Of a stretch of 64,000 nucleotides of DNA, positions 34,895 through 42,214 are shown in pieces (the first letter of the stretch is position 1; the number at the start of each line of letters is the position of its first letter). The position numbers and the translations under genes were made by a program. The notes under the pieces were generated by a model. That model made no database searches. It was given only the letters and a program-made list of their open reading frames with translations, and was not told the DNA's origin. The stretch spans positions 82,622-146,621 of the forward strand of contig DASWQH010000012.1 of the NCBI GenBank assembly GCA_036403815.1, read 5' to 3'. This stretch comes from JACVRN01 sp036403815 (GTDB taxonomy: Bacteria > Acidobacteriota > Blastocatellia > Pyrinomonadales > Pyrinomonadaceae).

Positions 34895-36199
34895 TCACAA
34901 CTGGCTGAAAGCGTAATCCATAGCCTTTATCAATTCATCAACATTGTCTTTCGTGGAATTGAGCATCATGCCCGTGCGTATCACGTTGCCGTAGAGACCG
35001 CCTTTGCCTATGAGCACGCCGCGCCTTTTGGTCTCTTCAAAGACACGCAAGACGGATTGCGGGTCGGGTTCTTTGGTCTCGCGGTCTTTGACCAGCTCGA
35101 TGGCCTGCATCAATCCCAGGCCCCGCACGTCGCCTATAACCTGATACTTCTCCTTCAGGCCGTCCAGCCCCGCGCGCAGGTGTGCGCCGACTACAGCAGC
35201 GTTGTGTCTTAAATCTTCCTCTTCGATGACTTTTATAACGGCGAGCGCGGCGGCCATAGAGACAGGGTTGCCGCCGAAGGTGGAGAATGTCAGACCCGGA
35301 TACTTGTCCGCGACTTCGGGCGTGGCCGTGGTCATGCCTATGGGGACGCCGTTGCCCATGCCTTTGGCAGAGGTGATGATGTCAGGCTCTACATCCCAGT
35401 GCTCTATGCCGAACCACTTATCGCCCGTGCGCCCCCAGCCCGTCTGAACTTCGTCTGCGATGAAGAGGCCGCCGTGCTTGCGCGTGATTTCGACTGCGCG
35501 CTCGAAGTAACCGGGCGGAGGGACGATGAAGCCGCCGACGCCTAAGATTGGCTCGGCCATGAAGGCGGCTATCTCGCCGGTGGTGGTCGTCATAATTACT
35601 TCTTCGAGGTCTTCGGCGCAGGCCAGCCCGCATTCGGGATAGGAAAGCTTCAAGGGGCAGCGATAACAATAGGGCGCACGAGCGTGAACGATGCCTGCGA
35701 TCTGGGCGGGCAGCGCGCGCCACGTCGAATGCCCCACAGCCGTGAGCGCCGTTGCGGATCGCCCGGAATAGCTGTGACGAAGCACAACTATCTCGTGCCT
35801 TCCGGTTGCAAGCTTCGCGGCATGTATAGCCGTGTCGTCGGCTTCGGTGCCGCTATTGGTAAAGAAGGATTTCTTCAAACGACCGGGAGTGATTTGATAA
35901 AGCTTCTCCGCAAGGTCTGCCTGCGGCTTGTTGGCGTAGAGCGTTGAAGTGTGCTGAAGCGTCTTGACCTGCTCTATAATTGCTTCGTTCACCTTCGGAT
36001 TCGCGTGGCCTATGCTGACGGTGAGCACACCGCCGAAACAATCAAGATAGCGATTGCCCTGGTCATCCCAAACATACATGCCCTCGCCTCGCACAAGAGC
36101 GAGCGGCTCTTCGTAATAGGTTGCGACCGCCGGGAAGAGAAATTCTTTGTGCTTGCGTATGGTTTCGGATTGTTTGATGGGTTGTTCGGTAGCGCTCAT
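34895..36199 (-). CDS. Class III aminotransferase, AGXT2 / beta-alanine:pyruvate type
   Basis: The 434-residue PLP enzyme has FFTNSGTEADDTAIHAAKL, the unusual Cys-containing stretch YCYRCPLKLSYPECGLACAED typical of AGXT2-like transaminases, ADEVQTGWGRTG, and the PLP lysine K279 in IITSAKGMGNGVPIG. Such enzymes use beta-alanine or 3-aminoisobutyrate as donor and pyruvate or glyoxylate as acceptor. Context therefore points to conversion of beta-alanine from uracil into malonate semialdehyde. An ATG at 36199 gives a normal length. Confidence 0.87.
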   Translation of the reverse strand: MSATEQPIKQSETIRKHKEFLFPAVATYYEEPLALVRGEGMYVWDDQGNRYLDCFGGVLTVSIGHANPKVNEAIIEQVKTLQHTSTLYANKPQADLAEKLYQITPGRLKKSFFTNSGTEADDTAIHAAKLATGRHEIVVLRHSYSGRSATALTAVGHSTWRALPAQIAGIVHARAPYCYRCPLKLSYPECGLACAEDLEEVIMTTTTGEIAAFMAEPILGVGGFIVPPPGYFERAVEITRKHGGLFIADEVQTGWGRTGDKWFGIEHWDVEPDIITSAKGMGNGVPIGMTTATPEVADKYPGLTFSTFGGNPVSMAAALAVIKVIEEEDLRHNAAVVGAHLRAGLDGLKEKYQVIGDVRGLGLMQAIELVKDRETKEPDPQSVLRVFEETKRRGVLIGKGGLYGNVIRTGMMLNSTKDNVDELIKAMDYAFSQL

Positions 36200-36231
36200 T
36201 TTCGGTTCCTTTGCGGTGTTGATTCTTAAAC

Positions 36232-36570
36232 TCAGCCAATGATTATTCGTAGGGCTTGTTGAAGCGTTGCGCGATCCGGTTTCTCAAGCTGTCCGAGTCG
36301 GCGCAGCACTAGCTGTTTCTCCACAGTTGCCAATACAGGTTTTATAGCTGAAGGCTTGAGCAATCCTGCTTTCTGCCACTCGGTAATGATAGTTTCACCA
36401 ATTGTCGTTGCCGATTTTATCTGGCTTGTAATAGCCATTAAGATTAAATCAAAACGAGCGGCGTTATATGCCGTCGAGCTAACTATTACTGCCGGACGCT
36501 TCTTGTTCCCTCGCTGGTCTGTAAATGGAAAAGGGATCAATACAATATCGCCGAAATTATAACTCGTCAT
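36232..36570 (-). CDS. MazF/PemK-family toxin (mRNA interferase-like)
   Basis: The 112-residue protein begins MTSYNFGDIVLIPFPFTDQR and continues NKKRPAVIVSS, the standard MazF/PemK fold with the conserved RPAVIVS strand. It likely cleaves RNA unless bound by the antitoxin. The frame is open further upstream, but the start at 36570 gives the family N-terminus and a 14-nt overlap with the antitoxin gene. The pair is wedged between two catabolic genes. Confidence 0.85.
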   Translation of the reverse strand: MTSYNFGDIVLIPFPFTDQRGNKKRPAVIVSSTAYNAARFDLILMAITSQIKSATTIGETIITEWQKAGLLKPSAIKPVLATVEKQLVLRRLGQLEKPDRATLQQALRIIIG

Positions 36571-36748
36571 AGGCAGAATCTTCTTCGTTGTCCCAGACTT
36601 TGCTGAAAGATTCTTCAGACAACCTAGCGGCTGCTTGCACCAAGCGGCGTTCATCGCGCTGAGCGATGAAGTCAACAAAATCTTCAACCTCGGCGATACG
36701 CTCGGGTGGTAAGTTTCTAATCTTCTCTAGCAGGGCGTCATTCGACAT
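36557..36748 (-). CDS. Antitoxin partner of MazF-like toxin
   Basis: The 63-residue acidic protein starts MSNDALLEKIRNLPPERIAEVEDFVDFI, as in DUF2281/AbrB-linked antitoxins. It ends with KVWDNEEDSAYDEL, a C-terminal tail common in antitoxins of this toxin family, which inserts in the toxin. Its gene precedes and overlaps the toxin gene by 14 nt, the usual order. An AGGTTG site lies before the start. Confidence 0.8.
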   Translation of the reverse strand: MSNDALLEKIRNLPPERIAEVEDFVDFIAQRDERRLVQAAARLSEESFSKVWDNEEDSAYDEL

Positions 36749-36780
36749 AAATCAACCTCCGGTATTCCAGCCTTTCCTCG

Positions 36781-38259
36781 TCAATACAAATTGCCCTCTC
36801 TCTTTCTGCCGGTGTAATCGACGTAAACGACCTTCAGGTCGGTGTAGAAGTCTAGCGCGGTCGAGCCTTGCTCGCGGTCGCCTATACCTGTTGCCTTGAT
36901 GCCGCCGAAGGGAATGTGCGCTTCGCCCCCGGTCGTGGGCGAGTTGATGTGCGTCATGCCGGTCTCAATCTCGTCAACGAAGCGGAAGATGCGCGTGGCG
37001 TCGTTGGAAAAGATTGATGAAGAGAGGCCGTATTCGGAATCGTTCGCCACCTGCAAGGCTTCTTCAAAATCTTTGACGCGCAGGACGGAAAGGATGGGGC
37101 CGAAAATCTCTTCGCGCGCGATTCGCATTTCCGGTGTAACGTGATCGAAGACCGTAGGCTTGACGAAATAACCTTTGTCTAAGCCATCGCCGCTTGCGCG
37201 CTCGCCGCCGCACAGCATCTTCGCTCCGTCCTCGCGCCCGACATCTATATAGCTCAGCACGGTCTTGAATTGATTCTCGTCAACGCTCGGCCCTATATCC
37301 GTCTGCGGGTCGTTGCCTGCGCCTATGCGAAGCGAGTTGGCACGCTGTACAAGCCGCTCTACGAACTGGTCTGCGACATCGTTGACGACAATCGCGCGGC
37401 TCGTGGCAGTGCAGCGCTGTCCGGTAGAACCGAACGCGCCCTGCGCGGTTGATTCCACGGCCAAATCCATGTCCGCGTCTTCCAGCACGACGACAGGATT
37501 CTTGCCTCCCATCTCGCACTGAACCTTCCCGCCGCGCCTGGACACCTCTTCATAAAGCCGTATGCCTATCTGGTTCGAGCCTGTGAAAGAGACAGCCTTG
37601 ACCGCAGGGTGATTGATAATCTCGTCGCCCGCTTCGGAGCCAGAGCCTATGATTAAATTAAGCACGCCGCCGGGGATTCCCGCTTCTTCAAAAAGCTCTA
37701 CGATGCGTGTGGCGGTTGCGGGCGTCAGGCTGGCTGGCTTGAAGACGACTGTGTTTCCGGCGACGAGCGCGGGCGCAATCTTCCAGACCGGAATGGCTAC
37801 TGGAAAATTCCAGGGCGTGACGCAGGCGACCACGCCGAGCGGTTGCTTGATAGTGTAGGCGAAATTAGCGGGCAGCTCCGATTGAATGGTCTCGCCGTTC
37901 ATGCGACGGGATTCACCGGCACAGAACTCCGCTACATTGATGGATCGTTGAAGCTCGCCGCGAGACTCCGAGATGGTCTTGCCCTCTTCGCGTGTCAGAA
38001 GCTGCGCCAGCTCCTCTTTATGCTCTTCCATCAGTCGAGCGGCGCGTCCGACGATGCGGCCTCGCTGGGGCGCAGGCGTAGTGCGCCACATGCGAAAGGC
38101 TTCATGTGCAGCTTCGACCGCACGCCGCGACTCCTCGCGCGTGGCCTGTTTGATAGTCCCTATTAAATCATCCGTGTTTGCCGGATTGATATTGTCAGCC
38201 GTTTTGGATGAAGTGGATTCCGCCCACTCTCCGTTGATGAAATTGCGATAGATAGCCAT
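36781..38259 (-). CDS. NAD(P)-dependent aldehyde dehydrogenase (semialdehyde type)
   Basis: The 492-residue ALDH has the catalytic C283 in GQRCTATSR and E249 in CEMGGKNP. TPWNFPVAIPVWKIAPAL and FKPASLTP are also present. It resembles succinate- or alpha-ketoglutarate-semialdehyde dehydrogenases rather than the CoA-acylating methylmalonate-semialdehyde enzymes, since the usual CPGQRCMA context is absent. In this cluster it could oxidise malonate semialdehyde to malonate (inference). It is divergent from an acyl-CoA synthetase gene across a 167-nt gap. Confidence 0.88.
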   Translation of the reverse strand: MAIYRNFINGEWAESTSSKTADNINPANTDDLIGTIKQATREESRRAVEAAHEAFRMWRTTPAPQRGRIVGRAARLMEEHKEELAQLLTREEGKTISESRGELQRSINVAEFCAGESRRMNGETIQSELPANFAYTIKQPLGVVACVTPWNFPVAIPVWKIAPALVAGNTVVFKPASLTPATATRIVELFEEAGIPGGVLNLIIGSGSEAGDEIINHPAVKAVSFTGSNQIGIRLYEEVSRRGGKVQCEMGGKNPVVVLEDADMDLAVESTAQGAFGSTGQRCTATSRAIVVNDVADQFVERLVQRANSLRIGAGNDPQTDIGPSVDENQFKTVLSYIDVGREDGAKMLCGGERASGDGLDKGYFVKPTVFDHVTPEMRIAREEIFGPILSVLRVKDFEEALQVANDSEYGLSSSIFSNDATRIFRFVDEIETGMTHINSPTTGGEAHIPFGGIKATGIGDREQGSTALDFYTDLKVVYVDYTGRKREGNLY

Positions 38260-38426
38260 AGCTTTGCGCCTGACCCCGAATCCAGTTTCCTTAAGAGAAG
38301 ATTTTGAAAAGCTTTACGGTCTGCTAAACCGTTAAAGAGGAGTGCGCCCCTTTACATCTTTTTGGATTTCAGGAAAGCGCCCCGCGTGTGGTGACTCCAG
38401 CAGAGAGTAATATATCATATGAGCCT

Positions 38427-39998
38427 ATGAATCAAAGCGAAAACCTGCCGACCCCAGGCACGGAAACGGAAGCACGAAACCTGCGCGAGCTGCTTGAGAG
38501 CCGCGCCGCCGCTCAACCGGATAAGCCTTTTCTCTTCTCCGAAGCGGATGGCCGCCGGTTCACCTACGCGGAGTTTGACCGTGCCATCAATCGAGCGGCG
38601 CGTATGCTCTCGGCACGCGGAATAGGGAAGGGCGACGTTGTCAGCCTGCTCATGCCGAACTCCGCCGAGTACATCATCGCTTACTTCGCCTGCTTCAAGC
38701 TTGGCGCGCTCGCTGGCCCCGTCAACTCTCTTTTGAAATCGCAGGAGATAGCCTACGTCATCGGCAACTCTGAAGCCAAAGCGCTTCTAGTCCACACGGA
38801 ATTTACGGCGCGAGTGAATGAGATTCTGCATGAGCTGCCCGCGCTCAGGCATGTCATCGAATTTGACGATGAAGCGGAAGCCACCAGCGAGTTTGCAGAT
38901 GACATCAGCCCTTTGCCGCCCGTTGAAATCGAGAGCGACGATGAAGCGATTATCATCTACACGTCGGGCACGACTGGAAAACCCAAGGGCTGTCTTTTAA
39001 CTCACGGCAACCTCATCAGTAACGCGCGGCAGATTTCCGAGTGGCTGGGATTCACGGAGCGCGACAGGCTCCTGACCATCATGCCGCTCTTCCATATGAA
39101 TGCCGTTTCGGTCACGACCATGACGCCGCTCTATGCGGGCGGCTCGACCGTAGTGAGTCCGAAATTCTCGGCCTCGCGCTTCTGGAAAATCATCTCGGAT
39201 TACCAGATAGCCTCGTTCGGTTCCGTGGCGACGATGCTTTCGATGCTGCTTGAAACTTATCCGGACGGAGTGCCGGAAGGTCTTCAGACATCTCAACTGC
39301 GCTTCGCCATGTGCGGCTCTGCGCCTGTGCCAGCCGAAGTCATGAAAAGATTCGAGGAGCGATTCCGCTGTCTGGTCATAGAAGGCTACGGGCTGTCGGA
39401 ATCAACCTGTCGCTCGACCTTCAACCCGCCGGACGAGCGTCGTCGCGCAGGCTCCTGCGGTATGCCAATCGGCAACGAGATGAAGGTCGTGGACGATGAA
39501 GACAGAGAGTTGCCGGTTGGTGAGCTTGGCGAGATAATCCTGCGCGGCGAGAATATATTAAAAGGCTATTTCAAAAACCCTGAAGCCACGGAGCGAGCCT
39601 TTCGCAACGGCTGGTTTCACACGGGCGATGTCGGCTACCGCGACGCGGAAGGCTTCTTCTACATCGTAGACCGCAAGACGGACATGATTATACGCGGCGG
39701 CGAAAATATATACCCGCGCGAGATTGACGAGGTTCTCTACCAGCATCCAATGGTGGCGGCAGCAGCTACGGTCGGCATGCCCGACCCGCTCTACGGAGAA
39801 GAAGTCACAGCTTTTATCATCCTCAAAGAAGGTGCGAGCGTGAAAGAAGAGGAGGTGCTGGCTTTTTGTCGTGCTCGATTAGCGGATTTCAAATGCCCTA
39901 AGAGCCTTCACTTCGTCTCGGATATACCCAAGGGGCCGACGGGCAAGCTTCTCAAGCGTGAGCTGGTAAAGCAACTGGCTGAGCCGAAGGCGTCATAA
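38427..39998 (+). CDS. AMP-forming acyl-CoA synthetase
   Basis: An ANL-superfamily ligase of about 523 residues. The motifs IIIYTSGTTGKPKGCLLTHGN, VIEGYGLSESTCRSTFNP, GWFHTGDVGYRDAEGFFYIVDR and the catalytic lysine in PTGKLLKREL are all present. It activates a carboxylic acid to its CoA ester; chain length cannot be told from sequence. The divergent aldehyde dehydrogenase makes a small acid such as malonate a possibility, but a fatty acid is equally likely. A GTG at 38388 in frame is an alternative start. Confidence 0.88.
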   Translation: MNQSENLPTPGTETEARNLRELLESRAAAQPDKPFLFSEADGRRFTYAEFDRAINRAARMLSARGIGKGDVVSLLMPNSAEYIIAYFACFKLGALAGPVNSLLKSQEIAYVIGNSEAKALLVHTEFTARVNEILHELPALRHVIEFDDEAEATSEFADDISPLPPVEIESDDEAIIIYTSGTTGKPKGCLLTHGNLISNARQISEWLGFTERDRLLTIMPLFHMNAVSVTTMTPLYAGGSTVVSPKFSASRFWKIISDYQIASFGSVATMLSMLLETYPDGVPEGLQTSQLRFAMCGSAPVPAEVMKRFEERFRCLVIEGYGLSESTCRSTFNPPDERRRAGSCGMPIGNEMKVVDDEDRELPVGELGEIILRGENILKGYFKNPEATERAFRNGWFHTGDVGYRDAEGFFYIVDRKTDMIIRGGENIYPREIDEVLYQHPMVAAAATVGMPDPLYGEEVTAFIILKEGASVKEEEVLAFCRARLADFKCPKSLHFVSDIPKGPTGKLLKRELVKQLAEPKAS

Positions 39999-40041
39999 TG
40001 CGCTTCTCTCAAACTGAAAGCGCTGATTTCCAAAATATCTG

Positions 40042-40069
40042 TTGTACGTAAGCGCGAGTGCGCTAGAAT
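40042..40069 (+). promoter_or_regulatory. Candidate sigma-70 promoter for FHA-cyclase gene
   Basis: TTGTAC and TAGAAT are 16 nt apart, about 75 nt upstream of the cyclase start codon. Confidence 0.55.
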
Positions 40070-40144
40070 ATCTATGCCTGTAGAAACCCGTATGGCTGAA
40101 GCAGGCTTCGCTTCTTAAGCGCAGGCTGTAGAGAGAAGAGCGGC

Positions 40145-41773
40145 ATGTTTATCATTCAGGAATTGGAAGGACAGAAGCGGCAATGGGAGTTGCCGGAAGG
40201 CACGCGCCTCTCAATCGGGCGAGCGCAGGACAACGAGATACGCCTTGATGACCTGCGCGTGTCGCGCCATCACGCGGAGCTTCGCGCCGTCTCGCGCGAG
40301 CAGGCGGAGCTTTGGAACGTGAGCAACGGTAATCTGGTCTTAGCCAACGATAAGAAGATTACGAACACCCCGCACATACTTTGCACGGGCGACTATATAA
40401 AGATTATCTCCGGGAGCTTCAACATCTCATGGAAAGAGGATGCGCCGCTGCGCTACATAGACGAGCCGCTCTCTATGGGCACGACGATGGTTCCAGCCAC
40501 GCCCAGCGTCTCACAGCTTCTAACCACTTCATTCTCGTCAAGCCAGAGCAGGGAGGATGAGCTTAAAGAACTCAGGCGCAAGGCGGAGATACTGGCGCAG
40601 TTGTGCGAGATGAGCGCCGCTCTTGCCACGGTCTTCGACACGGGAGCCATACTGGATTACGCCACGGAAGTTGTCATGCGCTCGATTCCTGCGGATTGCT
40701 GCGCGGCGCTCGTGCGCGACCCTTGCGGCGACCCCAAGACAGTCAGCATACGCTTTCGCAATCAGGGCAACGGCCCGGTCAAAGAGAGCACCATCAGCCG
40801 CACAGCAGTCCGCACGGCTATGGACAAGCGCGTCATGCTCTCATCGCATGATGTGACGCGGGATGTTGATTTGAACGTCAGCCAGAGCGCCCTCATGAGT
40901 GGCATACGTTCCTTGGCCTGCGCGCCGCTGGTGGGTCGCGTAGACGTACACGGCGCGCTCTATATTGATCGCCGCCACGTGCTGGAAACCTTCACGGAGC
41001 TGGATACGCAATTGCTGGCGGCGGTGGCTGCGCAGGCTGCGACCGCTCTAGAAGCCGCCAACGCGCACGAGCGTATGCGGCGTGAACAGAGCGCCCGCGA
41101 TGCCTTCGCGCGCTTCATGCCCGAACACATCATTAAAGAGCTGGTCGAGAACCCACAGAAATTCCAGTTGGGCGGGACGAACCGCCGCGTCACCGTTCTC
41201 TTCTGCGACGTGCGCGGCTTCGCCAAGCTAGCGCATCGTGCAAGGCCGGAAACCATAGTTGACCTGCTCAATATTCTCTTTACGGAGATGGCCGCGGCAA
41301 TCTTCAAACATCACGGCACACTCAATAAATATCTGGGCGACGGCCTGATGGCGCTCTTCGGCGCGCCCGTCAAAGGGGATACGGATGCGGTTGACGCCGT
41401 GGCCGCCGCCATAGGAATGCAGCAGCGCATCAAGGCCGTCAACGAGCAGTTGACCGCAAAGAATCTGCCGAACGTCATGCTCGGCATTGGCATCAACACG
41501 GGCGAGGCCACGGTCGGCTGCATCGGCGCGGAGCAGCGTCTTGAGTACACGGCCATAGGCGACACCGTCAACATAGCCTCGCGCATCGAAGGCATCGCCA
41601 AGCCCGGCCAGATTCTAGTCACACAGGATACGGCTGAAGAACTCGGCAGCAAGTTCCCCTTGAGCGAGCCGTGGACGGCACAGGTCAAGCACATAGAAGA
41701 TCCGGTCAAGGTCTACAGCGTGATTTACTCCACAGGCGCGGAAGATGATACGGCAGACAGAGTGGATTTATAA
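40145..41773 (+). CDS. FHA-GAF-class III adenylate/guanylate cyclase
   Basis: The 542-residue signalling protein has three domains. The N-terminal FHA domain (about 20-90) contains LSIGRAQDNEIRL and VSRHHAELR, which bind phosphothreonine peptides. A GAF domain (about 140-310) follows. The C-terminal cyclase has metal aspartates in VTVLFCDVRGFAKLA and YLGDGLMALFGAP, the substrate lysine in LNKYLGDG and the VNIASRIEGIA transition-state segment. All catalytic positions look intact, so cAMP synthesis controlled by a kinase pathway and a small ligand is likely. There are no membrane segments. Confidence 0.9.
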   Translation: MFIIQELEGQKRQWELPEGTRLSIGRAQDNEIRLDDLRVSRHHAELRAVSREQAELWNVSNGNLVLANDKKITNTPHILCTGDYIKIISGSFNISWKEDAPLRYIDEPLSMGTTMVPATPSVSQLLTTSFSSSQSREDELKELRRKAEILAQLCEMSAALATVFDTGAILDYATEVVMRSIPADCCAALVRDPCGDPKTVSIRFRNQGNGPVKESTISRTAVRTAMDKRVMLSSHDVTRDVDLNVSQSALMSGIRSLACAPLVGRVDVHGALYIDRRHVLETFTELDTQLLAAVAAQAATALEAANAHERMRREQSARDAFARFMPEHIIKELVENPQKFQLGGTNRRVTVLFCDVRGFAKLAHRARPETIVDLLNILFTEMAAAIFKHHGTLNKYLGDGLMALFGAPVKGDTDAVDAVAAAIGMQQRIKAVNEQLTAKNLPNVMLGIGINTGEATVGCIGAEQRLEYTAIGDTVNIASRIEGIAKPGQILVTQDTAEELGSKFPLSEPWTAQVKHIEDPVKVYSVIYSTGAEDDTADRVDL

Positions 41774-41800
41774 CCAATTACAATTGGATTGCGATTGTTT

Positions 41801-41930
41801 AGCCCCGTAGGGGCGAAAGAATGTAGCCCACGGCGTGAGCCGTGGGACAAGAATCCACCAAAATTTTGATAGCCCCTGAAAGGGGCGAAAGAAGTCTCAG
41901 CTTGAGAATCTTTCGCCCCTTTCAGGGGCT
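41801..41930. repeat. REP family A element, partial copy 3
   Basis: It carries AGCCCCGTAGGGGCGAAAGA, a TGTAGCCCACGGC hairpin, then a separate palindrome, AGCCCCTGAAAGGGGCGAAAG, repeated inverted after an 18-nt centre. The module order differs from the complete copies. Confidence 0.85.
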
Positions 41931-41968
41931 GAAGAAGACCTTGGAAGTTATCTTATCTTGTGCGTGCC

Positions 41969-42202
41969 TCAATGAGTGGGGCGTTGATTGATAGAGCGAG
42001 AGCGACCGATTTGTGAAAACGGTTGCTGTACTGCTCCCGCCTTTTTCTCCACACCGCTACAGCCGCATCCCGAATCACAGCTTGACGAGCCGCGCTTGCG
42101 CCCGGCGCGAAAGGAGAGCAGGCGAGACAACGCGCGCCGCGCAACGTAAGAGGCGGCGGCCAGTATGAAGAGTGTGACGAGTATCGTTTGCCAGTCGAAC
42201 AT
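41969..42202 (-). CDS. FeoB-associated Cys-rich membrane protein
   Basis: The 77-residue protein has one N-terminal transmembrane helix (ILVTLFILAAASYVARRAL), then a basic stretch and a Cys cluster CDSGCGCSG. This matches the small FeoB-associated Cys-rich family that often follows feoB. It starts 12 nt after the feoB stop. A role in Fe(II) uptake is inferred from family and position; the C-terminal 25 residues are not conserved-looking. Confidence 0.8.
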   Translation of the reverse strand: MFDWQTILVTLFILAAASYVARRALSRLLSFRAGRKRGSSSCDSGCGCSGVEKKAGAVQQPFSQIGRSRSINQRPTH

Positions 42203-42214
42203 TGCAGAAAACTT

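Noticed and set aside
38313..38336. Operator between aldehyde dehydrogenase and acyl-CoA synthetase genes (TTTACGGT / ACCGTTAAA)
   Set aside because: The dyad is short and has an indel; not enough to call.
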